Shown piece by piece: positions 1 to 9,423 of a stretch of 57,453 nucleotides of DNA. The stretch is from assembly GCF_000423565.1 (NCBI RefSeq), contig NZ_AUIF01000057.1, forward strand, positions 1 through 57,453, read 5' to 3'. A program made the position numbers and the translations under genes. This stretch comes from Runella zeae DSM 19591. Lineage in GTDB: Bacteria; Bacteroidota; Bacteroidia; Cytophagales; Spirosomataceae. Within the stretch, counting starts at the first letter, position 1. Every line of letters begins with the position of its first letter. The notes below the pieces were generated by a model. It did no database searches, was not told the origin of the DNA, and saw only the letters and a program-made list of their open reading frames with translations.

Positions 1-275
1 ATCACAAAATGCAGGATATATTTCCATAAATACCGCAAACAATAACCGTCATTAAAAAAGCGAGTTAAACGACGATAGTGGGAACTGGCTAATGTCTGTG
101 GTTTGTTGGTAATGACACCTATTTGGTTCTTGATTTTGTTCAAATTTACTGTTTCTTTGACCATAAGGCCACACATGACACAAAGTAAAGTCTTGATTCG
201 TGTTCTTTGGCTTTTGCTTAGCTTTGTCTTACTTTTGTCCAAAAGCGATGAATGAAGTTCTTGTAGTTTTTTCAC
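1..275 (-). CDS. IS4-like transposase, N-terminal fragment cut by window edge
   Basis: This is the first ~91 codons of a transposase that runs off the left edge. Reading starts at a GTG (273-275) just after an in-frame TAG. The protein has a basic N-terminus, then a hydrophobic stretch leading to VKETVNLNKI and, later, SSHYRRLTRFF. This 'tvNl..L ... s.YrRl.RFF' pattern is typical of the N-terminal region of IS4-family transposases in Bacteroidota. The DDE catalytic residues would lie outside the window, so activity cannot be judged. The element's terminal repeat should lie between about 280 and 440, but I could not define it because the other end is missing. Family assignment is moderately sure; that it is a transposase is likely. 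Confidence 0.65.
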   Translation of the reverse strand, partial: MKKLQELHSSLLDKSKTKLSKSQRTRIKTLLCVMCGLMVKETVNLNKIKNQIGVITNKPQTLASSHYRRLTRFFNDGYCLRYLWKYILHFV

Positions 276-440
276 AAATTTCTAACAAGATTCACATCGC
301 TTTTATTCTTTTTGTCCAGTAATCAGCTGGATGTTATTAATAATCTGTTACTCCTTACCCCCCCCGTCGCATCGGTGTTCCGCCTTTAGGCTGAGCTTAG
401 AAGATAACACTTATTGTATGAATTAATTTTGCTTAGTTAC

Positions 441-1073
441 TCAATTGATAGGTTTGTCGGGTGTTTTGGTTTCAAGTACTTTGATATTTCCCAATTTCAC
501 CATCCATTTTACTTCTTTGTCAACATCGTCCATTGTGTTTTCCATGGATACGTCTACGGCTTTTTTGGTTTTATCTTCATAGACGGTACCAGCGGCGGTT
601 GTTCCTTTAAATTTTTGTTCAAAAGTAGCCGTAGTATAATATTTGCCGTCTGGTCCTTTTCGATAACTCCCCATGTATACTTTATCAAAAGTGATTTCGA
701 CTTCTTGGTAATTCAACGCCCTCAGCCTACGCAAGTATTCGCCTACAGTGTACGATTCTACCTTAGTTCCTTTTTTACCAGAAGATACTTGAATGGTAGA
801 ACCAGGGATAAACATCTGAATCGCATTTTTGAAAGCCAAATCCTTTTTGTCTTTGGTGGTTTCTTTGCTTCCAATAATCTGAATGCACCGCTGCAATTCC
901 AATATCGTTTCTTCGGTACTTTTTTTGTAGGGTCCCTCCAACTCCTCCAAACTAATCTCGCGCAGCTCGCCCTGAAAATCGGGCAAACTACTCTCTTTTT
1001 CATTGGTCTGCGCCTGCGCCAATGTTATAAGCATCACAAGAGTCAGCCCCGTCCATATTCCTTTAGTTTTCAT
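441..1073 (-). CDS. Exported hypothetical protein
   Basis: A 210-residue protein with a classical Sec signal peptide (MKTKGIWTGLTLVMLITLAQAQ, predicted cleavage after AQA). I do not recognise the family. The mature part begins with an acidic segment, followed by a helical stretch (about residues 45-90) and a mixed beta region with charged residues, compatible with an NTF2-like or cystatin-like compact fold but without a diagnostic motif. There is no lipobox and no T9SS sorting domain, so it is probably periplasmic. It is the last gene of a five-gene minus-strand operon, 31 bp after the TPR protein, and probably works with that set of surface proteins. Confidence 0.8.
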   Translation of the reverse strand: MKTKGIWTGLTLVMLITLAQAQTNEKESSLPDFQGELREISLEELEGPYKKSTEETILELQRCIQIIGSKETTKDKKDLAFKNAIQMFIPGSTIQVSSGKKGTKVESYTVGEYLRRLRALNYQEVEITFDKVYMGSYRKGPDGKYYTTATFEQKFKGTTAAGTVYEDKTKKAVDVSMENTMDDVDKEVKWMVKLGNIKVLETKTPDKPIN

Positions 1074-1104
1074 CCTTATTTTCTTAAAATTTTTGGAATC
1101 CTCG

Positions 1105-3525
1105 CTATTGATTAAAATTTGTAATCACCGAAAAGCCCTCCCACATTTTTTCAAAAGTCTTTCCGTCTTGTAGCGCCAATATCACCTTCAATCCTTGGGG
1201 TGATTTTTCAAACTTACCCGATACGATAAAATCGCGTTTGGGTACCATTTGTGTCAGTACGCATTCATCTGAGTTTATCACTTTCAGGCGTGGCTGCATT
1301 TTTTCGAGTTGTCTAATCATCTGCTTGCTCACCTCGGGTACGTAGTTGGCCAATCCCCCAACACCATCATATATAAGTGGCTCCAGATAAATCTGTTGTT
1401 TTGGAACTGAAGGCAATTGTTTTTTTAAATCACTTACCAGCACACTCAACTGCAACGACATCGCCATGCCCATTTTTGCTTCTTTGGTAGCTTCATTTTT
1501 AAGTTCTTCGTTGGTCAATGTCCCTATCGTATCTTTGGAAGTAGCTTCTCTGACACTTTTGATATAAATATCCTCAAAAGCTAGGTTTCCGTCGGGAAGC
1601 TCTACTGGTTTGAAATAAAACCTAAACCGCGTCATTGTCTCCTTGTCTAGGTTCATCTTCCCGTAAAGGGCATTGAGACGACCATGAATTTTTTTAGGCA
1701 GAAATACATCTAAATAAGGTTCTTTCTTGGAACCTAATTGAATTTGGGAGAATCGAGCGGCTTCTATATCTAAGGTTGTTTGACAACTATCAAACCACAC
1801 CGAAGCGATATTGTTGAGATAAGTATCTAGTTCTAAATCAGCGGTGAGTCGCTTGGCAAAAATCAATGAATCGGGTAAAATAATTTTTGGTGAGAAATAG
1901 ACCTTCTCGTTGTTCTTGGCCATAAAGCACTCTTGCACCAACTGTCGTTTGTAACTCGCGATTACATTGGCCGACTGACGAGGCCGCCCCAATAAGTTGA
2001 AATAACTTTGGTATTCGTCAATCATTCCAAAGATGTTGGTTTCGACCAGACTCAGTATGTCACTATAGGTATAATTTTGACGCTCAATTTTAGAAGATGA
2101 CAATACCTTACCTTCAATTTCGATTTTATCAATTAATTTTTGCTGCGCATCTTCAATACGCAATAGCAGGCGCGTTTGCTCTCCTTTGAGCTGCTTTGGA
2201 TTGATAGACAAGGCTATTTCTGCCGTTTTTTTACCGTTTGCATCTACTTTTATGGCTTGCGAGGAAGCTTGAATGGCAATGCCACTCGCAGTATTTCCTT
2301 GCAAAGAAGCCTTCACCATCAGTGGTTTTGATTCTTCATCGGCTTCATTGACGATGCTAAATTTGATGACGGGTCTTGAAAGGGGCGTAATATAGCCCTC
2401 CCGAGTACCTTCCCACTTCACCAAAGGAGATTCAAAATGTACCAAGGGCGTTTGAGGCTCTTGTACAGGTATTGCCCACTCGTCACTAAATTGGTAAGTT
2501 CCATTAGGGTCTTGTACCGTTATTTTTAGGGGTATGGTAGCGGCTACCATACTCGAAGGAACAAAGAGATCACAAGCGTAAGTGACAGATTCGTTGGGCA
2601 AAATAGTAGCCACCGTAACAGGTGTAAACATCACCGGATTGCCATTAAAAGTAGCCATAACCTTTGGCTTAGAAAGCAATCCTCGTCCCTCGTTTTTGAT
2701 TGAAAACTTTACACCTTTGGAACGCCTGCTTCTTTCTAAAATAAGTTTACTGTTATTGGCTGCCAATACACTTCCGAGTTTCAACAGAGGAGCCGCAGGA
2801 CTTAGGGTTTTGAAATGAACCTCGACCTCATCCCAAAGCTGCCCCCCTTCGCCTTCCAACTTCAAAGTGACCGAGGCTTTGCCATCTAGGAGCAGTGATG
2901 AGCCTTTGAGCGTCACTTGAGCAACGCGGTTGGCACCAGCCCTTACATCTCCCACTGCCACCGTGGATTCAAACTCCAAACCCTTTACGGCATTGGAGGC
3001 AGAGGTTTGGATAAATCCCTTCTCAAAACGCCCTTCTCCCTCATTTTTGACGGGAATTTTTAAGGTCAGGGTTTGGCCGCCTTCCAACGTTTCGGTGCTT
3101 TTTTCAATCTTTTCTTTTTCAAAACTTGGTTTGGCCAATTTGGGAGCTTCGGCAATAAATCGCGGGTCTTGCCAATTAGGGTCAATTTTTTTGAGATAGC
3201 CCACTGTCCGCTCAGTAGGGTCGGCGGCGTATGATTTTTCCAAATACTTTTTGGCTTCGTCTTTTTTGCCCAACATCAAAAGTGCAATACCCAACTCGCG
3301 GTTTGGATAATATTCCGAAGGACGCCCCGTACGCGAAGCAATCGCTTTCGTATCATGCGCATTGGTTTTGAGAGCTTCTTCAAAATACTTGACCGATTCG
3401 CTCCATTTTTCTTCCTGATTGAGTTTGGCACCTAGTTTATAAAAATTGACAAATTGCTGTCCTAAGGTTATCTGTACTGATAACCCAATCAATAAAAATG
3501 CGATGAGCCAAGGGCGACTTGTCAT
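1105..3525 (-). CDS. Exported TPR and beta-sandwich repeat protein
   Basis: An 806-residue exported protein. Residues 1-22 are a signal peptide ending in LGQ. Residues ~25-115 contain TPR-like helix pairs (EKWSESVKYFEEALKTN, KDEAKKYLEKSYAADP). Residues ~140-480 hold about three related beta-sandwich segments with the pattern 'vkNEGeGr ... vaVGDVrAG', 'IKNEGRGLLSKPKV ... ILPNESV' and 'IVNEADEESKPL', resembling CARDB-type domains that contact other proteins or surfaces. Residues ~490-806 are an alpha/beta region I do not recognise, including a segment (ISDECV-like, 'GVGGLANYVPEVSKQMIRQLEK') that could be a lipoprotein-partner fold. It lies 14 bp after the FadL-like porin gene, so the two are probably co-translated and may form an envelope complex. 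The function itself is unknown. Confidence 0.8.
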   Translation of the reverse strand: MTSRPWLIAFLLIGLSVQITLGQQFVNFYKLGAKLNQEEKWSESVKYFEEALKTNAHDTKAIASRTGRPSEYYPNRELGIALLMLGKKDEAKKYLEKSYAADPTERTVGYLKKIDPNWQDPRFIAEAPKLAKPSFEKEKIEKSTETLEGGQTLTLKIPVKNEGEGRFEKGFIQTSASNAVKGLEFESTVAVGDVRAGANRVAQVTLKGSSLLLDGKASVTLKLEGEGGQLWDEVEVHFKTLSPAAPLLKLGSVLAANNSKLILERSRRSKGVKFSIKNEGRGLLSKPKVMATFNGNPVMFTPVTVATILPNESVTYACDLFVPSSMVAATIPLKITVQDPNGTYQFSDEWAIPVQEPQTPLVHFESPLVKWEGTREGYITPLSRPVIKFSIVNEADEESKPLMVKASLQGNTASGIAIQASSQAIKVDANGKKTAEIALSINPKQLKGEQTRLLLRIEDAQQKLIDKIEIEGKVLSSSKIERQNYTYSDILSLVETNIFGMIDEYQSYFNLLGRPRQSANVIASYKRQLVQECFMAKNNEKVYFSPKIILPDSLIFAKRLTADLELDTYLNNIASVWFDSCQTTLDIEAARFSQIQLGSKKEPYLDVFLPKKIHGRLNALYGKMNLDKETMTRFRFYFKPVELPDGNLAFEDIYIKSVREATSKDTIGTLTNEELKNEATKEAKMGMAMSLQLSVLVSDLKKQLPSVPKQQIYLEPLIYDGVGGLANYVPEVSKQMIRQLEKMQPRLKVINSDECVLTQMVPKRDFIVSGKFEKSPQGLKVILALQDGKTFEKMWEGFSVITNFNQ

Positions 3526-3539
3526 ACAATTGATTTGCC

Positions 3540-4865
3540 TTAGTTTTGAAGAAGTACTACCAAATCTAGCGTGAGGTTGGTACGGGTTAGGTGGTTGATA
3601 CTAGTTACTCCTTGTTGGTATTTGAGCTGCTCGTAGGCTCCGTGAATCTTAAAACGGTCAAAAAACACCGATACGCCCGCACTAAAGCCCCTGGCAATGC
3701 TACTACTACCGTCGTTGTTGAGGTATGATTGTTGGCGATAGCCTCCTAAGATTCGCATTTCAAACAAACGACTATCCAACAAAAACACTTCTCCGCCTCC
3801 TCTCAACTGATAAAGATTTTGGGTAGCCAATACAGGCCTGACGGGGTTGTCGACCACCAAAGGGAGTGAACTACTAGAAAAGAGGCTATTGTATTGGTTA
3901 TATTCAAAAAAAGTTTGGGAAACAGATTGACCTTTATAAGGCAAAACCTCTACATCGCCCGTAAGCAACAATCTCCAAAAAGGGCGATAAGCCACTCCCA
4001 CACCCATGGTAAAAGGCATTTTATACTTTTGATTGTAAAGACTACTTTCTTGCAAATCTAAACTCCCTCTCTCTATAGTTCCGTTAAGGGTGTATTTATT
4101 GCGCAAAGCAAAAGGCGTAGAAACCCTCACTCCTAAACGCAAAGGGAGATTGTTGTCATAAAAATCAAACATCAGCCCTCCAATAAAATTAACCCCACTG
4201 ATACGATATTGTCCAGTGCCCGTGCGGGTCAAATTATCAGACTGTTGCGTAGCAGTATAGCTAAGTTTTCCACCTAAACCAAACCAATAATTGGCGGTAA
4301 GACCTACCGACATGTAAGGAGAAAATTGATAAGCAGCTGACAATGAAGCAGTACTAATATTGAGATTGCTTTTGATACTAGTCGACGATGAAGGGAGAGT
4401 TTGCTGAATTTGGTAATTGTTTCCATCCATTACATTGTGATAAGCTGCCGAAAAAACAATGCTTGGATCAAATCGCCCTAAGCTTACGGGTTTGCCTGTC
4501 AGGGTAGCTTTTTTATAAGGTATCATCACCCCCACAAAACTAGGCGAAAAACGAGGAGTATAAGTGACGGGGGTAGTCTCGGATGTCACTTGTAGCGACT
4601 GATTACGCCCGGAGACAAGCGCATGCATACCTTGCCCGTCTTCGAGCATTTCGTAGGTGTAGTCGATAGTAGCGGTGCCTGCGGGGTTCCAATAGACAGC
4701 CGTGACATCATCGGCCACTCCAATAAAAGCCCCTCCCATTGCCGTTGACCTACTTCCCGCCCCCGACACATTCAGATTTAAGCTCTGACTGTAAGCGCTG
4801 TACGAAAACAACCCTATCAAAGTAAGGTAGTGATAAGGCTTTATATTGATAGGAATCAGCTTCAT
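3540..4865 (-). CDS. OmpP1/FadL/PorV-like outer-membrane beta-barrel protein
   Basis: A 441-residue outer-membrane protein. After a signal peptide (cut near SYS-QSL) comes SGAGSRSTAMGGAFIGVADD then VTAVYWNPAG. This is the glycine-rich N-terminal signature of the FadL/OmpP1/TodX family, which also includes the T9SS shuttle PorV and PorQ/PorP-type proteins of Bacteroidota. The rest alternates aromatic-flanked beta strands and ends in a hydrophobic strand (LTLDLVVLLQN). Length matches FadL-like barrels (about 400-450). In an operon with a T9SS cargo, it could be a porin for hydrophobic molecules or a cargo-specific surface anchor; the sequence alone does not decide. It is 28 bp after the preceding lipoprotein gene. 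Confidence 0.85.
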   Translation of the reverse strand: MKLIPINIKPYHYLTLIGLFSYSAYSQSLNLNVSGAGSRSTAMGGAFIGVADDVTAVYWNPAGTATIDYTYEMLEDGQGMHALVSGRNQSLQVTSETTPVTYTPRFSPSFVGVMIPYKKATLTGKPVSLGRFDPSIVFSAAYHNVMDGNNYQIQQTLPSSSTSIKSNLNISTASLSAAYQFSPYMSVGLTANYWFGLGGKLSYTATQQSDNLTRTGTGQYRISGVNFIGGLMFDFYDNNLPLRLGVRVSTPFALRNKYTLNGTIERGSLDLQESSLYNQKYKMPFTMGVGVAYRPFWRLLLTGDVEVLPYKGQSVSQTFFEYNQYNSLFSSSSLPLVVDNPVRPVLATQNLYQLRGGGEVFLLDSRLFEMRILGGYRQQSYLNNDGSSSIARGFSAGVSVFFDRFKIHGAYEQLKYQQGVTSINHLTRTNLTLDLVVLLQN

Positions 4866-4893
4866 TTGTGGTTATTACCAATTTTTATCACTC

Positions 4894-5364
4894 CTATTTA
4901 GGTTGAAGGGTATACTCATTGAGAGTATCTCCTGTTTTATCACTACTATACAATCTATTGATTTTCAATTCATTATCAGAAGAAGAATTAATAAAAAACT
5001 GAATTCCGTCTTTCATACAATCGGAGCGGTCGTCGATACAAGTAGGCTCGGGACTCAAATCATACAACACTAGTCTTACTTTCTCATCCACGCGCCATTT
5101 GCCCACAAAATCGTATCTATCGCCTCCCACTGCCACATCCGTAAATTTCAGAGCATCTGCATTGGTCAAGTCTAGCAAGAAAGGTTCGTAGTTAAACAAA
5201 TTTATGCCGTTGGTCTTATCATACACTACATTCCGTCCCCCATTTTTATCAATATGAATCGCTTGTTTTACAATCCATACACGGCCTAGTTGGGCAGTTA
5301 TATCTTTGTTTTTACAACCCAGCAGGCCCATTAAAAGCACGAAAGACACCATTATCGTTTTCAT
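4894..5364 (-). CDS. Small lipoprotein
   Basis: A 156-residue predicted lipoprotein. The ATG at 5364 is preferred over an upstream TTG because it puts the signal peptide MKTIMVSFVLLMGLLGC directly at the N-terminus. LLGC is a clean lipobox and the mature protein would start at that Cys. The mature part (CKNKDITAQLGRVWIVKQAIH...) resembles the lipocalin-like or META-like small lipoproteins common in Bacteroidota ('W.v..a....g..vy'), but I cannot assign it to a named family. Two cysteines (PTCIDDRSDC) may form a disulfide. The start lies 2 bp after the stop of the T9SS cargo gene, so translation is probably coupled. Confidence 0.8.
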   Translation of the reverse strand: MKTIMVSFVLLMGLLGCKNKDITAQLGRVWIVKQAIHIDKNGGRNVVYDKTNGINLFNYEPFLLDLTNADALKFTDVAVGGDRYDFVGKWRVDEKVRLVLYDLSPEPTCIDDRSDCMKDGIQFFINSSSDNELKINRLYSSDKTGDTLNEYTLQPK

Positions 5365-5366
5365 CT

Positions 5367-8300
5367 TCAATATTTTATAATCTTAAATGATTCTTTATGT
5401 TTTCCTTGGCTTACTTCTAACACATAGCTGCCTGTCGGAAGATGCTTACAATCAAGCTCATGACTCTGATTTGAGAATTGTTGGGTAGTGATAAGATTGC
5501 CTCGCATATCTATCAGTCGTAGCTGTAGTGAAACAGGCATAATGAGTGAATTTTTGAGTTTTAGGGTGAGTTTATCCGAAACGGGATTAGGCGAAATTTC
5601 GACCCAATCTGTAGGCATTGGCTCCTCAATAGCGACGACCTGCTTGAGTCCCAACTGAACCGTCTGTACGCCTCGCAAACTCCCTCCACAAGCCCCACTT
5701 ACACTCTGTATACTAAAAGCACCCGCCGTCTCTATCCGAAAACTCAAAGTGGTATCTCCCGCATTTTGTACCCGCACCGTACGACCTCCACTGAAAGTAA
5801 CCGTAAAGGGACCAGTGCCCGTGAGTCTTACCCTTACTTGAAAGTTATTACCCGTCTTGCGATAAATAATCGAGGTATCTCGGCTAGGTTGGAGCATTTG
5901 AGCCGTGGCAGAAGCCAAAATCGCAATCGCACGACTCGTGCCTCTTACCGTACCACTCTCTACCAACAATTGATAGTTACTACCTGCCCCCACACTGCTG
6001 GGTAGCGTCGCTTGTATTGGGCTTTGAGTCCCCGAACCTAAACTTCCCCCGACTTTCTGACCACTACCATCTACCAAAAACACACTAAAATTCCCCACTC
6101 CATCCGATGGCTCTATCCCAAAACTCACACTTACCGGCGACCCCGGACAGACCGAATTTGTATTTACGCTCACATTCGTAATCCCTGTCACTGGCTTGGT
6201 CGATACTGTCACTTCAACCGTGTCTTTGTTTTCACATCCTAAACCACTGCGTACCGTCACAATATAACTACCACTCATGCTCACCGACGCATTGGCCCTA
6301 CTTACACTCAATCCACTACCGATGAAGCCCCCCGGACCCGTCCAACCTATCGTGTAGTCACAAGCTGGTGGGCAGCTGCTAAAATCATTCTCTACTTTCA
6401 ACCCTATCGTCTCGCCTACATAATACGTACTCTTCTCACTCACCGCATTGGGCTTTGCTACCGTACTCACAGTCACACGTACACTATCGCGTGACTCCCC
6501 ACAACTCCCCACTGCTCGAACGTGATACATTCCACTGCTACTAGACCGCGCCGAAAAGGGTGTCAAATTCGCAACCGTTGACGTCAGTCGAAAATTACCC
6601 GGACCCGTCCAGATATAACTCGTAAAACCACTCGTCCCCGACAATACCAAGACTCGCCCTTCGCATAGCTGCAAATTCTTCTGGGAATTGGCCTGGGCTA
6701 CCACACTGGGATTGCTCACTATCGTAAACACCTCGCTATCTTCCACACTTACAGCGGCGGGATTGCTGCTGCGAACCCGTACCTTGAATCGCTTTTGTGA
6801 ATCCGTAATACCACTCGACAAGTACTCATCTATCCGAAATCGAATCGTATTGCCTACTATCGTTGTATTGCGAGAACTCAGACTCGTATAAGCAGTAGTA
6901 CTGCCTTCTGCGATCAGCTCAGCCGTAAAAACATTCCCACTGTTGAAGGTACCCGTCGTCGTAAAGCTCACTACCAACGTGTCTTTCGTACACAGTGTTG
7001 TTCGATTCAAAACTGGTTTGGAAATCGAAACTTTGAAAGGATTCCCGTCTTTATCAACCACCTGTAAGTAAGCATCTCCCGTACAGTCATTGGTACGATT
7101 ACGCAGATCTCGCCACAAAAACAGGTAAGCATTACTATTGAGCATATAATTTTGGGGGCCGTTTCTACTTCCAGAAGCATTGCTAATAATTTTACCATCA
7201 TTGCCCCACTCCCTAACTCCCTCGCCAGTATCATTGTCAAATCTGATTATTTGGGCATATATTTCGCCGTTATCACGGTTTTCGCCCGCCAAAAGGTATC
7301 TATCAGGGCTTTCACTAATGAGCGTGCCTCCAAATGTAGGGTCGCCAGAATGGTTTCGAAACGTAATATCCGTTTCTGCACTTTTACGATTTCGCCCTTC
7401 GAAACGTTGGATTTTTTGACGCCCATTGCTTGTATAAATAAAAGCAGGGCGAAATCTATTTCCACCCGCCATGCGGGGTGGCCCTACTTGCTGTGCCCCC
7501 ACCAAATCTGTCGCTTCACGAAAAGCACCTGTGGCTATATCAAAGCGATGAGCTTGGATTTTTTTGACGGTGTTGTCTGACGAAGAGAGACTCGCAAGAG
7601 CATACATATCTCCAGTATCAGTATCTGAAGCTTGCATACCGACATTAGCGTATAAATCCGTCACATTTCCTAGCAACCGTTCGCTACCACCCCAATCTTT
7701 GGTGAGGACAGTTCCATTCCAGTTGTAGCGCCTCACCGCTAGACGATTTCCGTCTTTTACATAAGAAACAAAAATTCGATTGCCAGTAGCATACATTTTA
7801 GGGAGTGTTTGCTCTCCACTTGCTTCTTCATGCAAGTAGGCAGTAGGTGCATTGCGGTTGCTAGGATCCAAAATCGCCAACCTAATATCAGTGCCATTGG
7901 CTAGATTTCCACCACCACCTCTTTTGGTATCTGCGGGGTTGTTTTTTTGTTGCCACGCCACTGCTAGGCGGCCACCGCCCCCTTTGATAAACATCGCTTC
8001 TAAAAAAACAAAAACATCGGCTCCGCTCCCATAATTGTACCCTAAATTGATACCTCGACTTTCATTGCCGTCTATGACAGGAATTTTGGGGGAGGCATCA
8101 TTGAAGGATATAATCTGATACTGTAGGTACCAAGTTTCGGCACTTGATAGGATACTGATTTGAGTACCTAAAGTATAAATCACAAAAACATCATCCGAAC
8201 CTGACGCCCTTTGGGCGCTTACTCCCGTAAAAGTGGCTCTGGAACACGACTCACTTGAAGTATATCTGAATATTTCTTTTTTAGCCAAAGACACTGTACC

Positions 8301-8519
8301 GTCTGCGCGGTATTTTTTGGCATACATGATAGCGGCATTTCCTTCTCTTTCAGACCATATTACCATCACACTGCCGTCATCCCCAGTCACAGCACTAAAA
8401 CCAAAAGAATTCATTCCACCACCACTGACACGATCATTTTGACTTAGGTCACCACTCCACTGTCCCCAGCTGCAAAAACTCATGCCCCACAAAAACAGTA
8501 AAATTGCTTTCCGCTTCAT
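5367..8519 (-). CDS. Large secreted protein with T9SS type A sorting domain
   Basis: A 1050-residue exported protein, first gene of the operon. I chose the ATG at 8519 because it begins a normal signal peptide (MKRKAILLFLWGMSFCSWGQ); the longer frame adds a lysine-rich non-signal stretch. Residues ~25-480 contain repeated blade-like motifs (DDGSVMVIWSE, RLAVAWQQ, RIFVSYVKDGNRLAVRRYN) that suggest a beta-propeller. Residues ~500-950 are a series of Ig/PKD-like modules with paired cysteines (CEGRVLVLSG, CGESRDSVRVTV, CPGSPVSVSF). The last ~80 residues (VEISPNPVSDKLTLKL ... LPTGSYVLEVSQG ... SFKIIKY) form a typical type A C-terminal sorting domain, so it should cross the outer membrane by T9SS. 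No catalytic motif is visible; an adhesin or structural role is a guess. Confidence 0.88.
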   Translation of the reverse strand: MKRKAILLFLWGMSFCSWGQWSGDLSQNDRVSGGGMNSFGFSAVTGDDGSVMVIWSEREGNAAIMYAKKYRADGTVSLAKKEIFRYTSSESCSRATFTGVSAQRASGSDDVFVIYTLGTQISILSSAETWYLQYQIISFNDASPKIPVIDGNESRGINLGYNYGSGADVFVFLEAMFIKGGGGRLAVAWQQKNNPADTKRGGGGNLANGTDIRLAILDPSNRNAPTAYLHEEASGEQTLPKMYATGNRIFVSYVKDGNRLAVRRYNWNGTVLTKDWGGSERLLGNVTDLYANVGMQASDTDTGDMYALASLSSSDNTVKKIQAHRFDIATGAFREATDLVGAQQVGPPRMAGGNRFRPAFIYTSNGRQKIQRFEGRNRKSAETDITFRNHSGDPTFGGTLISESPDRYLLAGENRDNGEIYAQIIRFDNDTGEGVREWGNDGKIISNASGSRNGPQNYMLNSNAYLFLWRDLRNRTNDCTGDAYLQVVDKDGNPFKVSISKPVLNRTTLCTKDTLVVSFTTTGTFNSGNVFTAELIAEGSTTAYTSLSSRNTTIVGNTIRFRIDEYLSSGITDSQKRFKVRVRSSNPAAVSVEDSEVFTIVSNPSVVAQANSQKNLQLCEGRVLVLSGTSGFTSYIWTGPGNFRLTSTVANLTPFSARSSSSGMYHVRAVGSCGESRDSVRVTVSTVAKPNAVSEKSTYYVGETIGLKVENDFSSCPPACDYTIGWTGPGGFIGSGLSVSRANASVSMSGSYIVTVRSGLGCENKDTVEVTVSTKPVTGITNVSVNTNSVCPGSPVSVSFGIEPSDGVGNFSVFLVDGSGQKVGGSLGSGTQSPIQATLPSSVGAGSNYQLLVESGTVRGTSRAIAILASATAQMLQPSRDTSIIYRKTGNNFQVRVRLTGTGPFTVTFSGGRTVRVQNAGDTTLSFRIETAGAFSIQSVSGACGGSLRGVQTVQLGLKQVVAIEEPMPTDWVEISPNPVSDKLTLKLKNSLIMPVSLQLRLIDMRGNLITTQQFSNQSHELDCKHLPTGSYVLEVSQGKHKESFKIIKY

Positions 8520-8879
8520 TTCTTTTTTAGTTTTTTTAACATTGAGAACCTTTTCCCTCTTTGTTATAAGCTCAATTCTCTCCAAACCAGCACTTTTGGT
8601 ATTTCGACAAAGGCATTAATGGCAAGTTACTTAAAACAAAAAGTTTAATATCTCACCAAGTATATGTTTTTATCAAACGGTATAAAAAATGACATTCTAC
8701 TTATACACCCGATTGAGCTTTGTAGTATCGAAAGACAATAAAAATACGCTTTATTTCCCTGATAATCAAGCGTATCCTAAAAAAACCTCCTCCTTTTGGG
8801 CTACAAAGCTTGAAACTTGTCCTCAAAAACTGCCCTGTAACTTCAATTTTTGTAACTGCTTAGCAAAACACTTTAGGCC
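8520..8879. other. Non-coding upstream region of the T9SS operon
   Basis: About 360 bp with no convincing gene. A 64-codon plus-strand frame here has no family features and poor composition. It carries the candidate box at 8667-8681 described separately and must contain the promoter of the minus-strand operon that starts at 8519. I see no clear terminator. Confidence 0.5.
8667..8681 (-). promoter_or_regulatory. Candidate regulatory box ACCGTTTGATAAAAA
   Basis: On the minus strand this reads ACCGTTTGATAAAAA, identical over 15 nt to the box 81 bp before the kinase start (14116). It lies 147 bp before the T9SS cargo start. Related boxes precede the paralogue remnant and the FHA gene. It could be a regulator site or part of an alternative-sigma promoter. 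Confidence 0.4.
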
Positions 8880-9185
8880 CTAAGCCCCATTTACACTCTG
8901 TATACTAAATGGCCCCGCCGTCTCTATCCGAAAACTCAAAGTAGTATCTCACGCATTTTGTACCCGCACTGTACGACCTCCACTAAAAGTAAGCGTAAAG
9001 GGGCCATTGCCCGTAAGACGAACTCTTACTTAAAAGTTATTGCCACTTTTTCAATCAACCCTAATGGTACTACTCGAAATACGTGAATTTTTATCAAGGG
9101 TGACATTGTTCCATTGTGCTAAACTAGAGAGATGACCACCCCATAAAACCACAAAAAGCCCCTTCAGAAGTACTGACTTTTTCAT
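8880..9185 (-). pseudogene. Decayed, internally deleted paralogue of the T9SS cargo
   Basis: On the minus strand an ATG at 9185 opens a good signal peptide (MKKSVLLKGLFVVLWGGH..., ending LAQ) followed by WNN, comparable to the start of the neighbouring T9SS gene. After ~45 codons the same frame passes a TGA and continues into KSGNNF-stop-VRVRLTGNGPFTLTFSGG, which is nearly identical to residues ~920-960 of the intact protein (KTGNNFQVRVRLTGTGPFTV...). Four in-frame stops (replacing, among others, a CAA and a GGA of the intact gene) break the frame, but no frameshift is present. The DNA match to 5692-5860 is strong. About 870 codons are missing, so this is a deletion relic of a tandem duplication. 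Confidence 0.85.
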
Positions 9186-9298
9186 TTTCGTTAAGAATTT
9201 TCAAGAAAATTATTTCGTAAGGATATACGATTGCGGAGTTTGCTTTTGCAAAATACCCATGGAAAGTTACTTTATTTGAACTACTCCAAAGATTTTAG

Positions 9299-9310
9299 TT
9301 ATCTAACGGT
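9299..9310 (-). promoter_or_regulatory. Candidate regulatory box, variant ACCGTTAGATAA
   Basis: A minus-strand match to the box upstream of the T9SS operon and the kinase, with one change in the shared 12 nt. It lies 113 bp upstream of the start codon of the T9SS-paralogue remnant, in the same orientation as the other copies. Confidence 0.3.
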
Positions 9311-9423
9311 AGAAAAACTTTAGGGGCTATTTTCGCAGAATGGGCAGTTCTCAAAATAGGCCATATTTTCATTGGCGATGTAGGTAGAAGCTAAAATTTG
9401 CGAATCGCGGTGATGATTCACCT

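Noticed and set aside
8689-8883. 64-codon plus-strand frame
   Set aside because: No homology features, no clear start signals, and it lies in the upstream region of the minus-strand operon; likely chance.
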